This document shows, piece after piece, positions 53,375 to 61,769 of a stretch of 64,000 bases of DNA (position 1 is the first letter of the stretch; each line of letters starts with the position of its first letter). Source of the DNA: an uncultured Dorea sp. (GTDB lineage Bacteria > Bacillota > Clostridia > Lachnospirales > Lachnospiraceae); assembly GCA_910578495.1 (NCBI GenBank), contig CAJTRE010000012.1, positions 1 through 64,000 of the forward strand, written 5' to 3'. Below the pieces are notes generated by a model that saw only the letters and a program-made list of their open reading frames with translations, was not told the origin of the DNA and made no database searches. The position numbers were made by a program, and so were the translations under genes.

Positions 53375-53421
53375 TTGACAACGTTGTCTGTTTTGCTTTT
53401 ATTTTATGTGACAACGTTGTC
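53375..53421 (-). promoter_or_regulatory. Tandem LacI-type operators before the ycj-like cluster
   Basis: Two perfect 12-base palindromes GACAACGTTGTC (53377-53388 and 53410-53421) begin 33 bases apart, about three helical turns. On the minus strand the second also contains TTGACA, which could act as a -35 with TAAAAG 16 bases later. The sites therefore overlap the likely promoter and fit repression by the adjacent LacI regulator. Confidence 0.75.
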
Positions 53422-53440
53422 AAACATTGCCACATATTGC

Positions 53441-53461
53441 GCTCTCTGACATACAGAGAGC
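53441..53461. other. Perfect hairpin between lacI and the operators
   Basis: GCTCTCTG-acata-CAGAGAGC is a perfect 8-bp stem just after the lacI stop. It lacks a good T tract, so its role as terminator of lacI is uncertain. Confidence 0.5.
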
Positions 53462-53488
53462 GTTATTCCTTATAATTTATAACTTTAT

Positions 53489-54490
53489 CTATGTTGATTC
53501 CCGCTCGATTACCCGGCATGGAAACTTAAACTCTTTATTCTCATTCTCCGCATCATTTTCAATCCGGTCGATCACATAGTCAATACAGCATTTTGCCAGC
53601 TTTGCAAAATCCTGTTCCACTGTCGAAATGGGAGGATAATAATATTCTCCGACTGTAATGTTATCAATTCCAAGCACCGCAACATCCTTCGGAATCGACA
53701 GGCCCTTCTCATAAATCGCTCGGTACACACCCAGAGCCCTCTCATCTCCTGATACAAAAAATGCTTTAATATCAAAGTGTGTCAGAATCTCTTTCGCTTT
53801 ATTATAAGCTTTCTCTACAGTGTCAATTCCTGTGAAAATGTAATGCTTCGTACCTTGCTCTTCCATGGCTTTCTCAAAGCCTTTCACACGATTCTGGGTA
53901 GATAAGAATTTCTTTTCACCGATCATCAGCGCTATTTTATCAAGCCCTTTCTCCACCAGATAACGTCCGCCTTTATATCCTACGTCAAAGTTATCCAAAC
54001 TGACAGACGGTACATTCCGATTCTCCGGCTCTCCAAACACCACATATGGAATCTTATGATTTTCAAAATAATCAACTCTCGGATCTTTGAGGATGTTTTC
54101 CAAAAGAATCGCACCATCTGCAATTCCGCTGGCAATCAAATAGAATCCATCCGTCTCGTCTCCCTCAAACCGTTCACTGCTCGACGGAGAAAGTACGATC
54201 TTCATAGAGCGTTTCTTCGCATATGTAAACAAATGCTTTAGCATAATTGTATGCCAAATACTCAAATGTTCCTCATGATGACGTTCCGCAAATACAACGA
54301 TGATATTCGTACGGCTGCCCTTGAGCCCGCGCGCGAGCATATTCACCTGGTAGCCGCGTTCCTTAATGGTATTCATGACTTTTTCCCGCATACTGTCGCT
54401 GACATTCGGACTGTTATTCAATACTCTGGATACTGATTTGATTGATACGCCACACGCATTTGCTATGTCGACAATTGTCACATTTCCCAC
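53489..54490 (-). CDS. LacI-family repressor of the ycj-like cluster
   Basis: The 333-residue regulator has an N-terminal helix-turn-helix with VTIVDIANACGVSIKSVSRVLNNSPNVS and hinge helix, then a periplasmic-binding-protein-like sensor domain. E. coli has a LacI-type YcjW at the other end of its cluster, so this may be the functional counterpart. The start is GTG 54490 with GAGGTG 7-8 bases upstream. Its own promoter has a degenerate copy of the GACAACGTTGTC site, suggesting autoregulation. The inducer is presumably a sugar metabolite of the pathway. Confidence 0.88.
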   Translation of the reverse strand: MGNVTIVDIANACGVSIKSVSRVLNNSPNVSDSMREKVMNTIKERGYQVNMLARGLKGSRTNIIVVFAERHHEEHLSIWHTIMLKHLFTYAKKRSMKIVLSPSSSERFEGDETDGFYLIASGIADGAILLENILKDPRVDYFENHKIPYVVFGEPENRNVPSVSLDNFDVGYKGGRYLVEKGLDKIALMIGEKKFLSTQNRVKGFEKAMEEQGTKHYIFTGIDTVEKAYNKAKEILTHFDIKAFFVSGDERALGVYRAIYEKGLSIPKDVAVLGIDNITVGEYYYPPISTVEQDFAKLAKCCIDYVIDRIENDAENENKEFKFPCRVIEREST

Positions 54491-54506
54491 TCGTTCTCAC
54501 CTCTTT

Positions 54507-54548
54507 GTCCTACGTTGTCATTATAGCTCTTTCCCATTCACATTTCAA
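54507..54548 (-). promoter_or_regulatory. lacI promoter with degenerate operator
   Basis: TTGAAA (54543-54548 on the complement), 17 bases and a perfect TATAAT (54520-54525). Immediately downstream is GACAACGTAGGA (54509-54520), matching 9 of 12 positions of the GACAACGTTGTC palindromes. Confidence 0.6.
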
Positions 54549-54664
54549 GTATTGTTTTTAATTTCAGCATATACTGCAAATTTTCATATGAAAATTTGTG
54601 CATATATACCAATAGTCTGAGATCCTGAGTTTTATTTCCATTCCGGACAAATTCCAGCCATACC

Positions 54665-54693
54665 TTGCTTTTCTCATCTCCTTATGCTATACT
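54665..54693 (+). promoter_or_regulatory. queT promoter
   Basis: TTGCTT (54665-54670), 17 bases and TATACT (54688-54693), placing the transcript start near 54700. Confidence 0.5.
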
Positions 54694-54699
54694 TTCATT

Positions 54700-54822
54700 T
54701 GTTGCAAAGCCCTCTACACGCAGCCTGCTTTGTATGCTAAGGCAAAAACCAAGGTCTATAGGGTTTGTAACAGTGTGTTCGAGACCTTCCACACGTAAAA
54801 CAAAACTAAAGGAGAATTTCAT
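54700..54822 (+). promoter_or_regulatory. Structured queT leader, candidate preQ1 riboswitch
   Basis: The 123-base leader can form several helices: CCCTCTA with TATAGGG (54710-54716 / 54757-54763, one mismatch), AAGGTCT with AGACCTT (54751-54757 / 54782-54788) and GTGTG with CACAC (54773-54777 / 54790-54794). The last two interleave, making an H-type pseudoknot just before the ribosome site. QueT genes are often under preQ1 riboswitches. I cannot assign the class, and no sequence signature was verified. Confidence 0.5.
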
Positions 54823-55323
54823 ATGAGAAACAAAAACATTTTTTTCATGACACAAGCGGCTATGATTGCCGCTATCTATGTAGCGCTGACTTACATATTC
54901 GCGCCATTTTCTTTCGGAGAAATCCAAATTCGTATCGCAGAAGCACTTACGATCCTTCCGCTATTCACTCCGGCCGCAATCCCCGGGCTATTCATCGGCT
55001 GCCTGATTGGAAACATTCTGGGCGGAGCAATTCTTCCAGACATTATATTCGGAAGCGTGGCAACGCTTCTCGGAGCAGTTTTTACCTATCAGCTTCGCAA
55101 TCAAAGTCCCATCCTTGCGCCGATTCCGCCAATCACAGCCAATATCATCATCGTACCTTTCGTGCTTCGTTACGGTTATGGTGTACTGCTGCCGATTCCC
55201 TTTATGATGCTGACCGTTGGTGCCGGCGAAATTATATCCTGCGGCATACTGGGATTGATTGTTTATTCTGCACTGAATAAATATAAGAACATTGTATTTA
55301 AACCATTTGAATACAAAGCGTAA
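54823..55323 (+). CDS. queT: QueT-family queuosine-precursor transporter
   Basis: The 166-residue protein is a small membrane S-component-like transporter of the QueT family (COG4708), predicted to import a queuosine precursor such as preQ1 or queuine. It has about five or six membrane segments and the typical FGEIQIRIAEALTILPLFTPAAIPGL and GCLIGNILGGAILPDIIFGSVATLLGA segments. Its ECF ATPases are elsewhere. It is monocistronic behind a structured leader and is followed by a strong terminator. ATG 54823 has AAAGGAG upstream. Confidence 0.9.
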   Translation: MRNKNIFFMTQAAMIAAIYVALTYIFAPFSFGEIQIRIAEALTILPLFTPAAIPGLFIGCLIGNILGGAILPDIIFGSVATLLGAVFTYQLRNQSPILAPIPPITANIIIVPFVLRYGYGVLLPIPFMMLTVGAGEIISCGILGLIVYSALNKYKNIVFKPFEYKA

Positions 55324-55351
55324 ATCCATGATTATACGCTAAGCTAAATAC

Positions 55352-55391
55352 AAACAGGGACATAGGATTCATTTTTCCTACGTCCCTGTTT
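55352..55391. terminator. Bidirectional terminator after queT
   Basis: AAACAGGGAC, then a loop with a further TAGGA/TCCTA pairing, then GTCCCTGTTT, between convergent genes. Confidence 0.75.
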
Positions 55392-55393
55392 CA

Positions 55394-57844
55394 CTAACCA
55401 ATATACGTATGTCCACTTTCTGCCGTCATCTTATCTATCTTCTCAAAGTCTGCGACACGCTTCTTTCCACTTTCTACATCAATATACGTCATTGTCGTCT
55501 GATTGTAACTGATGAGAATGATCGCCTTCTTCGCACTGCACATACCAATCACCGGGCGCCCTTGATTGATGATATAGGCAAGCTGTTCCGCCTTACATCC
55601 GGTCAAATCAAGATATTCTCCGTCCCGGTATTCTTCCTTAATTTTCTTCGGAGCTTCTCCTGCCTTTAATTGTTTAGCGAAACGTTTTGCAATGGTTTCC
55701 ACACTTCTTGACTTGTATACAAGATCTCTATTTCCGCGCTCCCAGATATATCTTTGGTTTTTATCGGTCACTATACCGCCAAACTCATCTGCCGCCAAAA
55801 TAGCCTCTCCTACTGTATCGTAATCCCCAAGGAGCTTCCCATGGCCATAGGCATAATATTTATTCTCTTTTTCCGTCTTATCAAAGGTTACCTCGATTGG
55901 ATTCTCAAACAACACCTGCTTCGGCTTCAGCACTTTTGGCTCTTTGTCAGAAATACCATTATCATACGTCAGACGAATCTGACGTTTCTTCAGTTCCGTT
56001 GTATAAGACTCCGGATAAATGTTACTCTCCTTTACCTCTTCATTATTGGAAATATATTCTTCTCCAATAATAGTATACGTCTTTTTTTCTTTTACAGCGC
56101 ATTTGAGAATGACCCGATTTTCTTCAAATTCTGCGTCCATAATGTATATATTTTTCTGTTCATACGTCTTTACGACTTCATTCTTACTATTTTGAATCTC
56201 CACTCTATACATGGGGATAATACTTTCACCGGAAATCGTCTGCCCTTTGTCCTCTTCTCTGGCTGCGCCATACACAAAATCATTTTTGACAAAGCCCAGT
56301 GGATAAATATTCTCTCCCCCTGCCGCTTCCACCATCCGCTGTTTACCTGTAGCGAAATCCATGACCATAATCTTTCCGTCCGCGCCTTCTTCCCCTGTCA
56401 TCTTACAGGCCATCAGACGCCCATCCTCAGAAACTACGTACTGCTCTTCTTCAAGTTTTGGCATCAGTTCTTTCGTACGGTCTTTTTTCACATCTGTCTC
56501 GTAGAAAATACCATCTAACAGCACATATAATATTTCCCGCTCTACACTATAATACACAAATCTTCCTAACTCATTGACTGTATTTGCATAAGACGTATCC
56601 GTAGGGATAAATACTTTCTCCTCCACAGAACTCGCCTCCATATTATAATAATAAATCGCTACGCCTACTTCCCCCTCATGCTCACCTCTGTTCATATATC
56701 CATACACAGCAAATGTAATATTTCCATTATCATCTGAATCCAACAACCGAATCTCATGCTGAGACGTCATATTTCTGGAATCTGTATTTTCCGCTGAGGC
56801 AAAACTAAACACAAGCGACACTTCATCCGTCTCCTTGTTATAATTCCACAGTTCATCTGCCTGTACAAAAGAAACGATTGTACCGTCCTTATTTGTCATA
56901 TACTGCACATCATGATCCGTAACTCCGAGCAAAACGCCTTTCTCACTTAGAACTTTCTTGGTCGGATCAAAACTCTGCTCCATAGTGCGGTCATAATCTA
57001 AAAGATACGTCTTTTTTTCCTTTTTATCGTGACGAATCCGGAAAAATTCTTTCACCTTATAAAGATCTGTTTCATTTTCCTCACCTTTACAACTTACTTG
57101 AAATTCAATTTGAACTGAAGACGTTGTATCATTCATCTCTTTGACGCTCCACCGTTCGTCGCCTTCTACCTGCGGCTCCAGACCTCCATAACTGACATGG
57201 TCATAATCAGAATGAATCGTCACATGAGAAAAGGAGCTGTTGTCCCCCTCTTCGTTGGGCTCTATGGCTTTACCGACTCCCGCGCCGTCAGTCTTTGCCA
57301 GCGCCCCTTCATGGAAGTTTTTTACATAATCAAGACATTCCCGCATACTGGCATTTTCTGCACTTTTAATTCGTGTGTAAAAGTAAATATCCTTGCCGTC
57401 TTCCAGCGTCAGCGTAACTTTCAGTACCTTCTCTTCCCTCGTCATATTGCCCCTGCTCAGATCCAGAGGGACATTTTTATCCGGATTCTCAATCTCCTTT
57501 TCCATAATCTGTTTTTCACCATCCAGACTATACACTTGATACATTAGCTTCTGTATTTTATTATCATACGCCTTAATCTCCACAGCCGCCTTTTTCCCTA
57601 TGACCGGAGTGATTGTATCTCGTATAGATGGAATATCCATCTCCTGTGCATAGCCCGGAACAGAATTAATGGCATAGCCGTTATATGCAAAGGAAATCTG
57701 TGGATAAGCTGCTGTTCCGATATCCACAGTCATGTTGTCGTTGCTTTTATTTGTAACATAGCTAAACACAATGACCGCTATGATAAATACTCCCGTTAAA
57801 ATGCCTGCTTCCTGCAGCTTTTTCTTCACGTTTTTTTTCTTCAT
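55394..57844 (-). CDS. Large membrane-anchored extracellular protein of unknown function
   Basis: The 816-residue protein has a Lys-rich start and one membrane segment (about residues 11-30, GILTGVFIIAVIVFSYV), then about 780 residues outside the membrane. These are beta-rich, with a repetitive look compatible with a beta-propeller (about 310-600). A terminal region (about 690-816) contains GRPVIGMCSAKKAIILISYNQ, faintly like a papain-fold/C39-type segment, though no catalytic set can be confirmed. I do not recognise the family. It lies between queT and the methyltransferase, without a clear operon partner. ATG 57844 follows AAGAGGA. Confidence 0.7.
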   Translation of the reverse strand: MKKKNVKKKLQEAGILTGVFIIAVIVFSYVTNKSNDNMTVDIGTAAYPQISFAYNGYAINSVPGYAQEMDIPSIRDTITPVIGKKAAVEIKAYDNKIQKLMYQVYSLDGEKQIMEKEIENPDKNVPLDLSRGNMTREEKVLKVTLTLEDGKDIYFYTRIKSAENASMRECLDYVKNFHEGALAKTDGAGVGKAIEPNEEGDNSSFSHVTIHSDYDHVSYGGLEPQVEGDERWSVKEMNDTTSSVQIEFQVSCKGEENETDLYKVKEFFRIRHDKKEKKTYLLDYDRTMEQSFDPTKKVLSEKGVLLGVTDHDVQYMTNKDGTIVSFVQADELWNYNKETDEVSLVFSFASAENTDSRNMTSQHEIRLLDSDDNGNITFAVYGYMNRGEHEGEVGVAIYYYNMEASSVEEKVFIPTDTSYANTVNELGRFVYYSVEREILYVLLDGIFYETDVKKDRTKELMPKLEEEQYVVSEDGRLMACKMTGEEGADGKIMVMDFATGKQRMVEAAGGENIYPLGFVKNDFVYGAAREEDKGQTISGESIIPMYRVEIQNSKNEVVKTYEQKNIYIMDAEFEENRVILKCAVKEKKTYTIIGEEYISNNEEVKESNIYPESYTTELKKRQIRLTYDNGISDKEPKVLKPKQVLFENPIEVTFDKTEKENKYYAYGHGKLLGDYDTVGEAILAADEFGGIVTDKNQRYIWERGNRDLVYKSRSVETIAKRFAKQLKAGEAPKKIKEEYRDGEYLDLTGCKAEQLAYIINQGRPVIGMCSAKKAIILISYNQTTMTYIDVESGKKRVADFEKIDKMTAESGHTYIG

Positions 57845-57893
57845 TCTACGTCCTCTTTATTGATTTCTTTTTCTGTAACATCTTTTCTTCCTA

Positions 57894-59033
57894 CTACTGT
57901 CCAAGCAGGTTTCCCAACGTAGGTTCTACATGCAGAAACTCTTTCACTGCTTCAATTGTCTGCGTGTTTCCGCCGCCTTTTCCAGTGTGAACTGCCCGTA
58001 TCAGAATATTTTTCGGCGTATGCTCCATATCAATAAACTCTAATACTTGCACCTCATATCCTTCCCGCTCCAGATACTCAGCCCTGAGAGCGTCTGTCAC
58101 AATAGCAGAAAACCGTTCTTTTAAAAGCCCATGTTTTAACACCGGCTTTAAAATCTCATTTTCAATCTGACCATTAATCTCATGTTGGCAACAAGGTACG
58201 GAAAGAATCACTTTCGCGTTCCATCCCACTGCTTTAGCAAGAGCAAAATCCGTAGCCGTATCGCAGGCATGAAGCGTCACAACCATATCCACTTCATTTA
58301 CCCCCGTATAATCTGCAATATTTCCCTCCAAAAAGATAAGTTTCTCATAGCCGTACTTCCGGCTCAATTCGTTACAATGCTTGATCACATCCGTTTTCAG
58401 ATCCAGACCGATAATCCGAATGTCATATTGTTGTAGTTCATGCAAGTAATAATACATAGCAAACGTCAGATACGATTTGCCACACCCAAAATCCAGTATG
58501 GTAAGTTCTCTGCCTTTGTCAAGCCGGGGCAGAATATCCTCGATAAATTCCAAAAAACGATTAATCTGACGAAACTTATCAAATCTGGATCGAACAACCT
58601 TCCCTTCTTCCGTCATTACTCCTAAATCTTTCAGAAACGGAACGGATACACCCTCCTCCAAAATATACTGCTTTTTTCGGTTATGGGATAAGTCTGCTTT
58701 TTTATTCTGCTCCTTCTGCGCTTTTCTTTTTATCGTAACTTTTCCCTTTTTGCTGATCAGGACCGTATAATTCCAACTACTTGTTTCAAATTGCATTTGC
58801 TTCATATTCTCCATATAGTCTAAGATACGCTCCACCGTTTCTGAAATTTCCAGATTCTCGTGAAATGCTTGATTGTTCTTAAAGGATTCCAGCTGAAAAA
58901 TCAGCGTTTCCTTTCTTAATAACGGACGGACTTTCACCTTGGTAATTCCTTCTTTTTCCCTCGGCGCACTTAATACCGCCAAGATAAACTCTTTATTTAG
59001 ATTTTCCTGTAATAATATTCTTAATTCATTCAT
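57894..59033 (-). CDS. SAM-dependent methyltransferase, probably from a leaderless mRNA
   Basis: The 379-residue protein has a helical and charged N-terminal region (residues 1-170), then a class I methyltransferase domain with LDFGCGKSYLTFAMYYYL (about 200) and VVTLHACDTATDFAL (about 270). The HACDTATD and SVPCCQHEIN motifs occur in a group of METTL25/RRNAD-like proteins of unknown substrate. A frame extends to 59093, but ATG 59033 is preferred because it lies directly after the promoter. No ribosome site exists. Substrate, probably RNA or protein, is unknown. Confidence 0.8.
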   Translation of the reverse strand: MNELRILLQENLNKEFILAVLSAPREKEGITKVKVRPLLRKETLIFQLESFKNNQAFHENLEISETVERILDYMENMKQMQFETSSWNYTVLISKKGKVTIKRKAQKEQNKKADLSHNRKKQYILEEGVSVPFLKDLGVMTEEGKVVRSRFDKFRQINRFLEFIEDILPRLDKGRELTILDFGCGKSYLTFAMYYYLHELQQYDIRIIGLDLKTDVIKHCNELSRKYGYEKLIFLEGNIADYTGVNEVDMVVTLHACDTATDFALAKAVGWNAKVILSVPCCQHEINGQIENEILKPVLKHGLLKERFSAIVTDALRAEYLEREGYEVQVLEFIDMEHTPKNILIRAVHTGKGGGNTQTIEAVKEFLHVEPTLGNLLGQ

Positions 59034-59042
59034 AGTATTAAT

Positions 59043-59071
59043 ATTGTAATGTTTTTTACAAATAAGTGCAA
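59043..59071 (-). promoter_or_regulatory. Promoter giving a near-leaderless methyltransferase mRNA
   Basis: TTGCAC (59066-59071), 17 bases and TACAAT (59043-59048) on the minus strand. Only 9 bases separate the -10 box from ATG 59033, so transcription would begin within about 3 bases of the start codon. Confidence 0.6.
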
Positions 59072-59095
59072 GTATGTACACCCCAAAACGCAATT

Positions 59096-59130
59096 TAGGA
59101 CGTAGTAAAATTGAACTTTACTACGTCCTA
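59096..59130 (-). terminator. Terminator of the two-component operon
   Basis: A perfect 14-base inverted repeat (TAGGACGTAGTAAA and its complement) with a 7-base loop follows the histidine-kinase stop. The following T tract is weak. Confidence 0.6.
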
Positions 59131-59135
59131 ATTCA

Positions 59136-61757
59136 TTATTTCACACGCGGAAATGCAATTGTTACTTTAAACAAGTCTCCATCTAAATATAATTCAAACG
59201 TGCCTTTCTGCATCTCCGTCAGCGTCTTTGCGATAGATAAACCAAGTCCACTTCCTTCGGTACTTCTTGAAATATCACCGCGAATGAACCGCTCTGTCAA
59301 CTCATCTGCGGATATATTCAATGGCTGCTCAGATATATTCTTTAAACTAAATACAACTGCGCCTTGCATAACCTTTAAATCACCATATACGCGGCTTCCC
59401 GGCATTGCATATTTTGCCGCATTATTGTAGATATTTTCCAATATCCGCCACGTTCTTCTTCCGTCTACACAGATCAACGCCTCTTCCTCCGGCAGCGTCA
59501 GCACTTCTTTCAAATCGCGCACTGCAAATTTTTCTTCAAACTCCCCGCTAGTCTGCTGAATCATTTCTACCAGATTGATGTTCATATATTCCAGCGTAAT
59601 ATTACCGGAGCTTACTTTAGACGCTTCCACTACATCTTCGGTAAGTGTTTTTAATCTCAGTGCTTTTTGCTCCAGCACTTCAATGTATCTTTGTATCTTT
59701 GTATCTTCAAAATTCTCCTGTTTCAACAACTCTACATAATTAATGATGGAAGTAAGCGGAGTCTTAATATCGTGAGATACGTTGGTAATAAGATCTGTTT
59801 TCAGACGTTCGCTTTTTATACTCTTTTCTACCGCCGCATCCAATCCTTCTCCAATATGGTTAATAGCCTCTGCTATCTCTTTCTGATCCCCAAACAGATT
59901 ATCTTCAGCAATCTTATGGTTCAGTTCACCACCTGCAATACGTTTAATTCCTTGCTTAATCTTTTCTTTTCCGATTGCCTGCCGAACAAGAAGTACAAAT
60001 ACTGCTGCCTCTGTAACTAACAGAATAGGTACATAGAGCCTTCCCCCCATATAACTTACCGCCATAATCAGCACAACCCAGTGCACAAATACAAATGCCC
60101 CAAAGAACAAAACTACTTTCCAGATATTCGGCAGGTTCTCAATGACTTTAAGCACGAATTTCCCTATAGCACGCAACAAACTGTTCTTCCACAGAGTTCC
60201 TCCCTTAATTCTCCGAACCAGACTCAAATATCCGATAAGAAACATAGAGCAGGTGAACACAGCGACCACTGCCGCCGCTATAAGATACGGAATACTATTG
60301 GCAACATAATCTGTGTTATAGTTATTTCCGCTAAAACCATTACCCCAAACCCCTATGCCTACCGTCATCATTATGCCAAGCGCCCAGATTCCTATAGAAA
60401 AAATAGCCGCAAGTTCTGTCTTCCATTTATCAAAACTATTCAGATGAAGTTCTCCGTCTTCTGTCCTTCTTCCAGCGATAACAGTCAGCCATACAATACA
60501 GACAAGGAATAAAATCCCTGCAATTACACCTGTACTTATAACTCCTTCTGCATCTGCCCCGTATTTTTGAAACATCTGATCTTCTGTATAATAATGATCT
60601 TGAATTGGGTACGCTGTATCTATATTTGCCACAAATACCAGCGCATTCTCCTTAGAAGCCTCGAGTGCTCTTAGCGAATTTTTCCACATCGCAGCATCTG
60701 TATTTTTCACATTAGATTCAAAATCTTTAAGTTTTGGCTTTACAACTACATATTTCCCGGAGACTTTCATTTTCTCAATACTCTTCTCCAGATCATCAAA
60801 ATCTGCATATTCTGACTTATTAGTGAAAATACGTTTGTTTTTCATATCTGCGTAAATGTAACTATAGTTGCTATTTCCTTCTTCAATACCAGAATTTACG
60901 TACTTATACAGACTATAGCTATCTCCCAAACGGACAATCGTATTTTCCACCATAGCAATTGCCTCACTCAGACGACCGTTCCAATCTGGAGCCTTGTTAA
61001 CAAGCTCTAGCAAACTATTGTAGTCAATCGGTGAATACATGCCCGCCGGTTCAGGTTCTTGGTATCCGTCATAACTCCAACAGTTTTTATAGAGGACTCT
61101 TCCTTCTTTATCCTGAAGCCCTTTAAAATCAGACTCAAAATCATCCCCCATGGCATATTCACTATTGTAGTAATTTTTTAAACGTTGTAGAAGCTCTGTC
61201 TCCCCTTCCGCTGTCTCCCAGTTATAATCCGCATTATTTAATACGAAAGACCACTCTCCCGCTTTAATCCGCTGTGCAAAGTCTTTAAACCGATAATACT
61301 GATAAGTACCATCTACTTTCTGACAGACAACTATGGAATTATCCCTCTCTTCTACAGCCTCTGCCAAAGCTTCCTGATTCTTTTCACCACGTTTCTTGCT
61401 CCAGTCAATAAGATCTCCCATGCGGTATGCAAGCCCGCTGCGATTCTTACCACTTATCGTTGCATGCTTCTCGAACTCTTCTATGTCCACAATTTTATTC
61501 GGATCATATTTCCCATTCGTCTCAAAGAAATCCGTATAATACAGTCCATTCATAATATCAAAACTTTGGTTTTCAAACTTCTCTTTAAAACTTTTTGTAT
61601 TATCATAAGATTCCGCCCTGCTTCCGTCTACTACTTCCTCTCGGAACACCGGATAGGAAATAATCCGCATGGCGCTCACCACTGCCACTGCCACCATGAC
61701 ATTTGCCATAATAACCAGAATTGCTTTCGCCAGACTGGATTTGTACCACTGTTTCAT
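59136..61757 (-). CDS. Sensor histidine kinase with large extracellular domain
   Basis: The 873-residue kinase has a membrane segment at about 9-32, a roughly 370-residue extracellular domain (Tyr/Asp/Asn-rich, unknown fold), five further membrane segments between about 405 and 592, and a cytoplasmic HisKA domain with the phosphate-accepting His near residue 660 (NVSHDIKTPLTSI). The HATPase domain follows, with NIYNNAAKYAMPGS and GSGLGLSIAKTL. It forms an operon with the OmpR-type regulator, 12 bases upstream. The large external domain and multi-span core suggest it senses a peptide or envelope state. The signal is unknown. Confidence 0.9.
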   Translation of the reverse strand: MKQWYKSSLAKAILVIMANVMVAVAVVSAMRIISYPVFREEVVDGSRAESYDNTKSFKEKFENQSFDIMNGLYYTDFFETNGKYDPNKIVDIEEFEKHATISGKNRSGLAYRMGDLIDWSKKRGEKNQEALAEAVEERDNSIVVCQKVDGTYQYYRFKDFAQRIKAGEWSFVLNNADYNWETAEGETELLQRLKNYYNSEYAMGDDFESDFKGLQDKEGRVLYKNCWSYDGYQEPEPAGMYSPIDYNSLLELVNKAPDWNGRLSEAIAMVENTIVRLGDSYSLYKYVNSGIEEGNSNYSYIYADMKNKRIFTNKSEYADFDDLEKSIEKMKVSGKYVVVKPKLKDFESNVKNTDAAMWKNSLRALEASKENALVFVANIDTAYPIQDHYYTEDQMFQKYGADAEGVISTGVIAGILFLVCIVWLTVIAGRRTEDGELHLNSFDKWKTELAAIFSIGIWALGIMMTVGIGVWGNGFSGNNYNTDYVANSIPYLIAAAVVAVFTCSMFLIGYLSLVRRIKGGTLWKNSLLRAIGKFVLKVIENLPNIWKVVLFFGAFVFVHWVVLIMAVSYMGGRLYVPILLVTEAAVFVLLVRQAIGKEKIKQGIKRIAGGELNHKIAEDNLFGDQKEIAEAINHIGEGLDAAVEKSIKSERLKTDLITNVSHDIKTPLTSIINYVELLKQENFEDTKIQRYIEVLEQKALRLKTLTEDVVEASKVSSGNITLEYMNINLVEMIQQTSGEFEEKFAVRDLKEVLTLPEEEALICVDGRRTWRILENIYNNAAKYAMPGSRVYGDLKVMQGAVVFSLKNISEQPLNISADELTERFIRGDISRSTEGSGLGLSIAKTLTEMQKGTFELYLDGDLFKVTIAFPRVK

Positions 61758-61769
61758 ATATACTCCCTT

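Noticed and set aside
53441..53461. Strong lacI terminator
   Set aside because: The stem is perfect but no T tract follows on either strand, so I list it only as a hairpin.
55754..56518. 254-codon plus-strand frame with hydrophobic stretches
   Set aside because: It is antisense to the large membrane-anchored protein and has no ribosome site.
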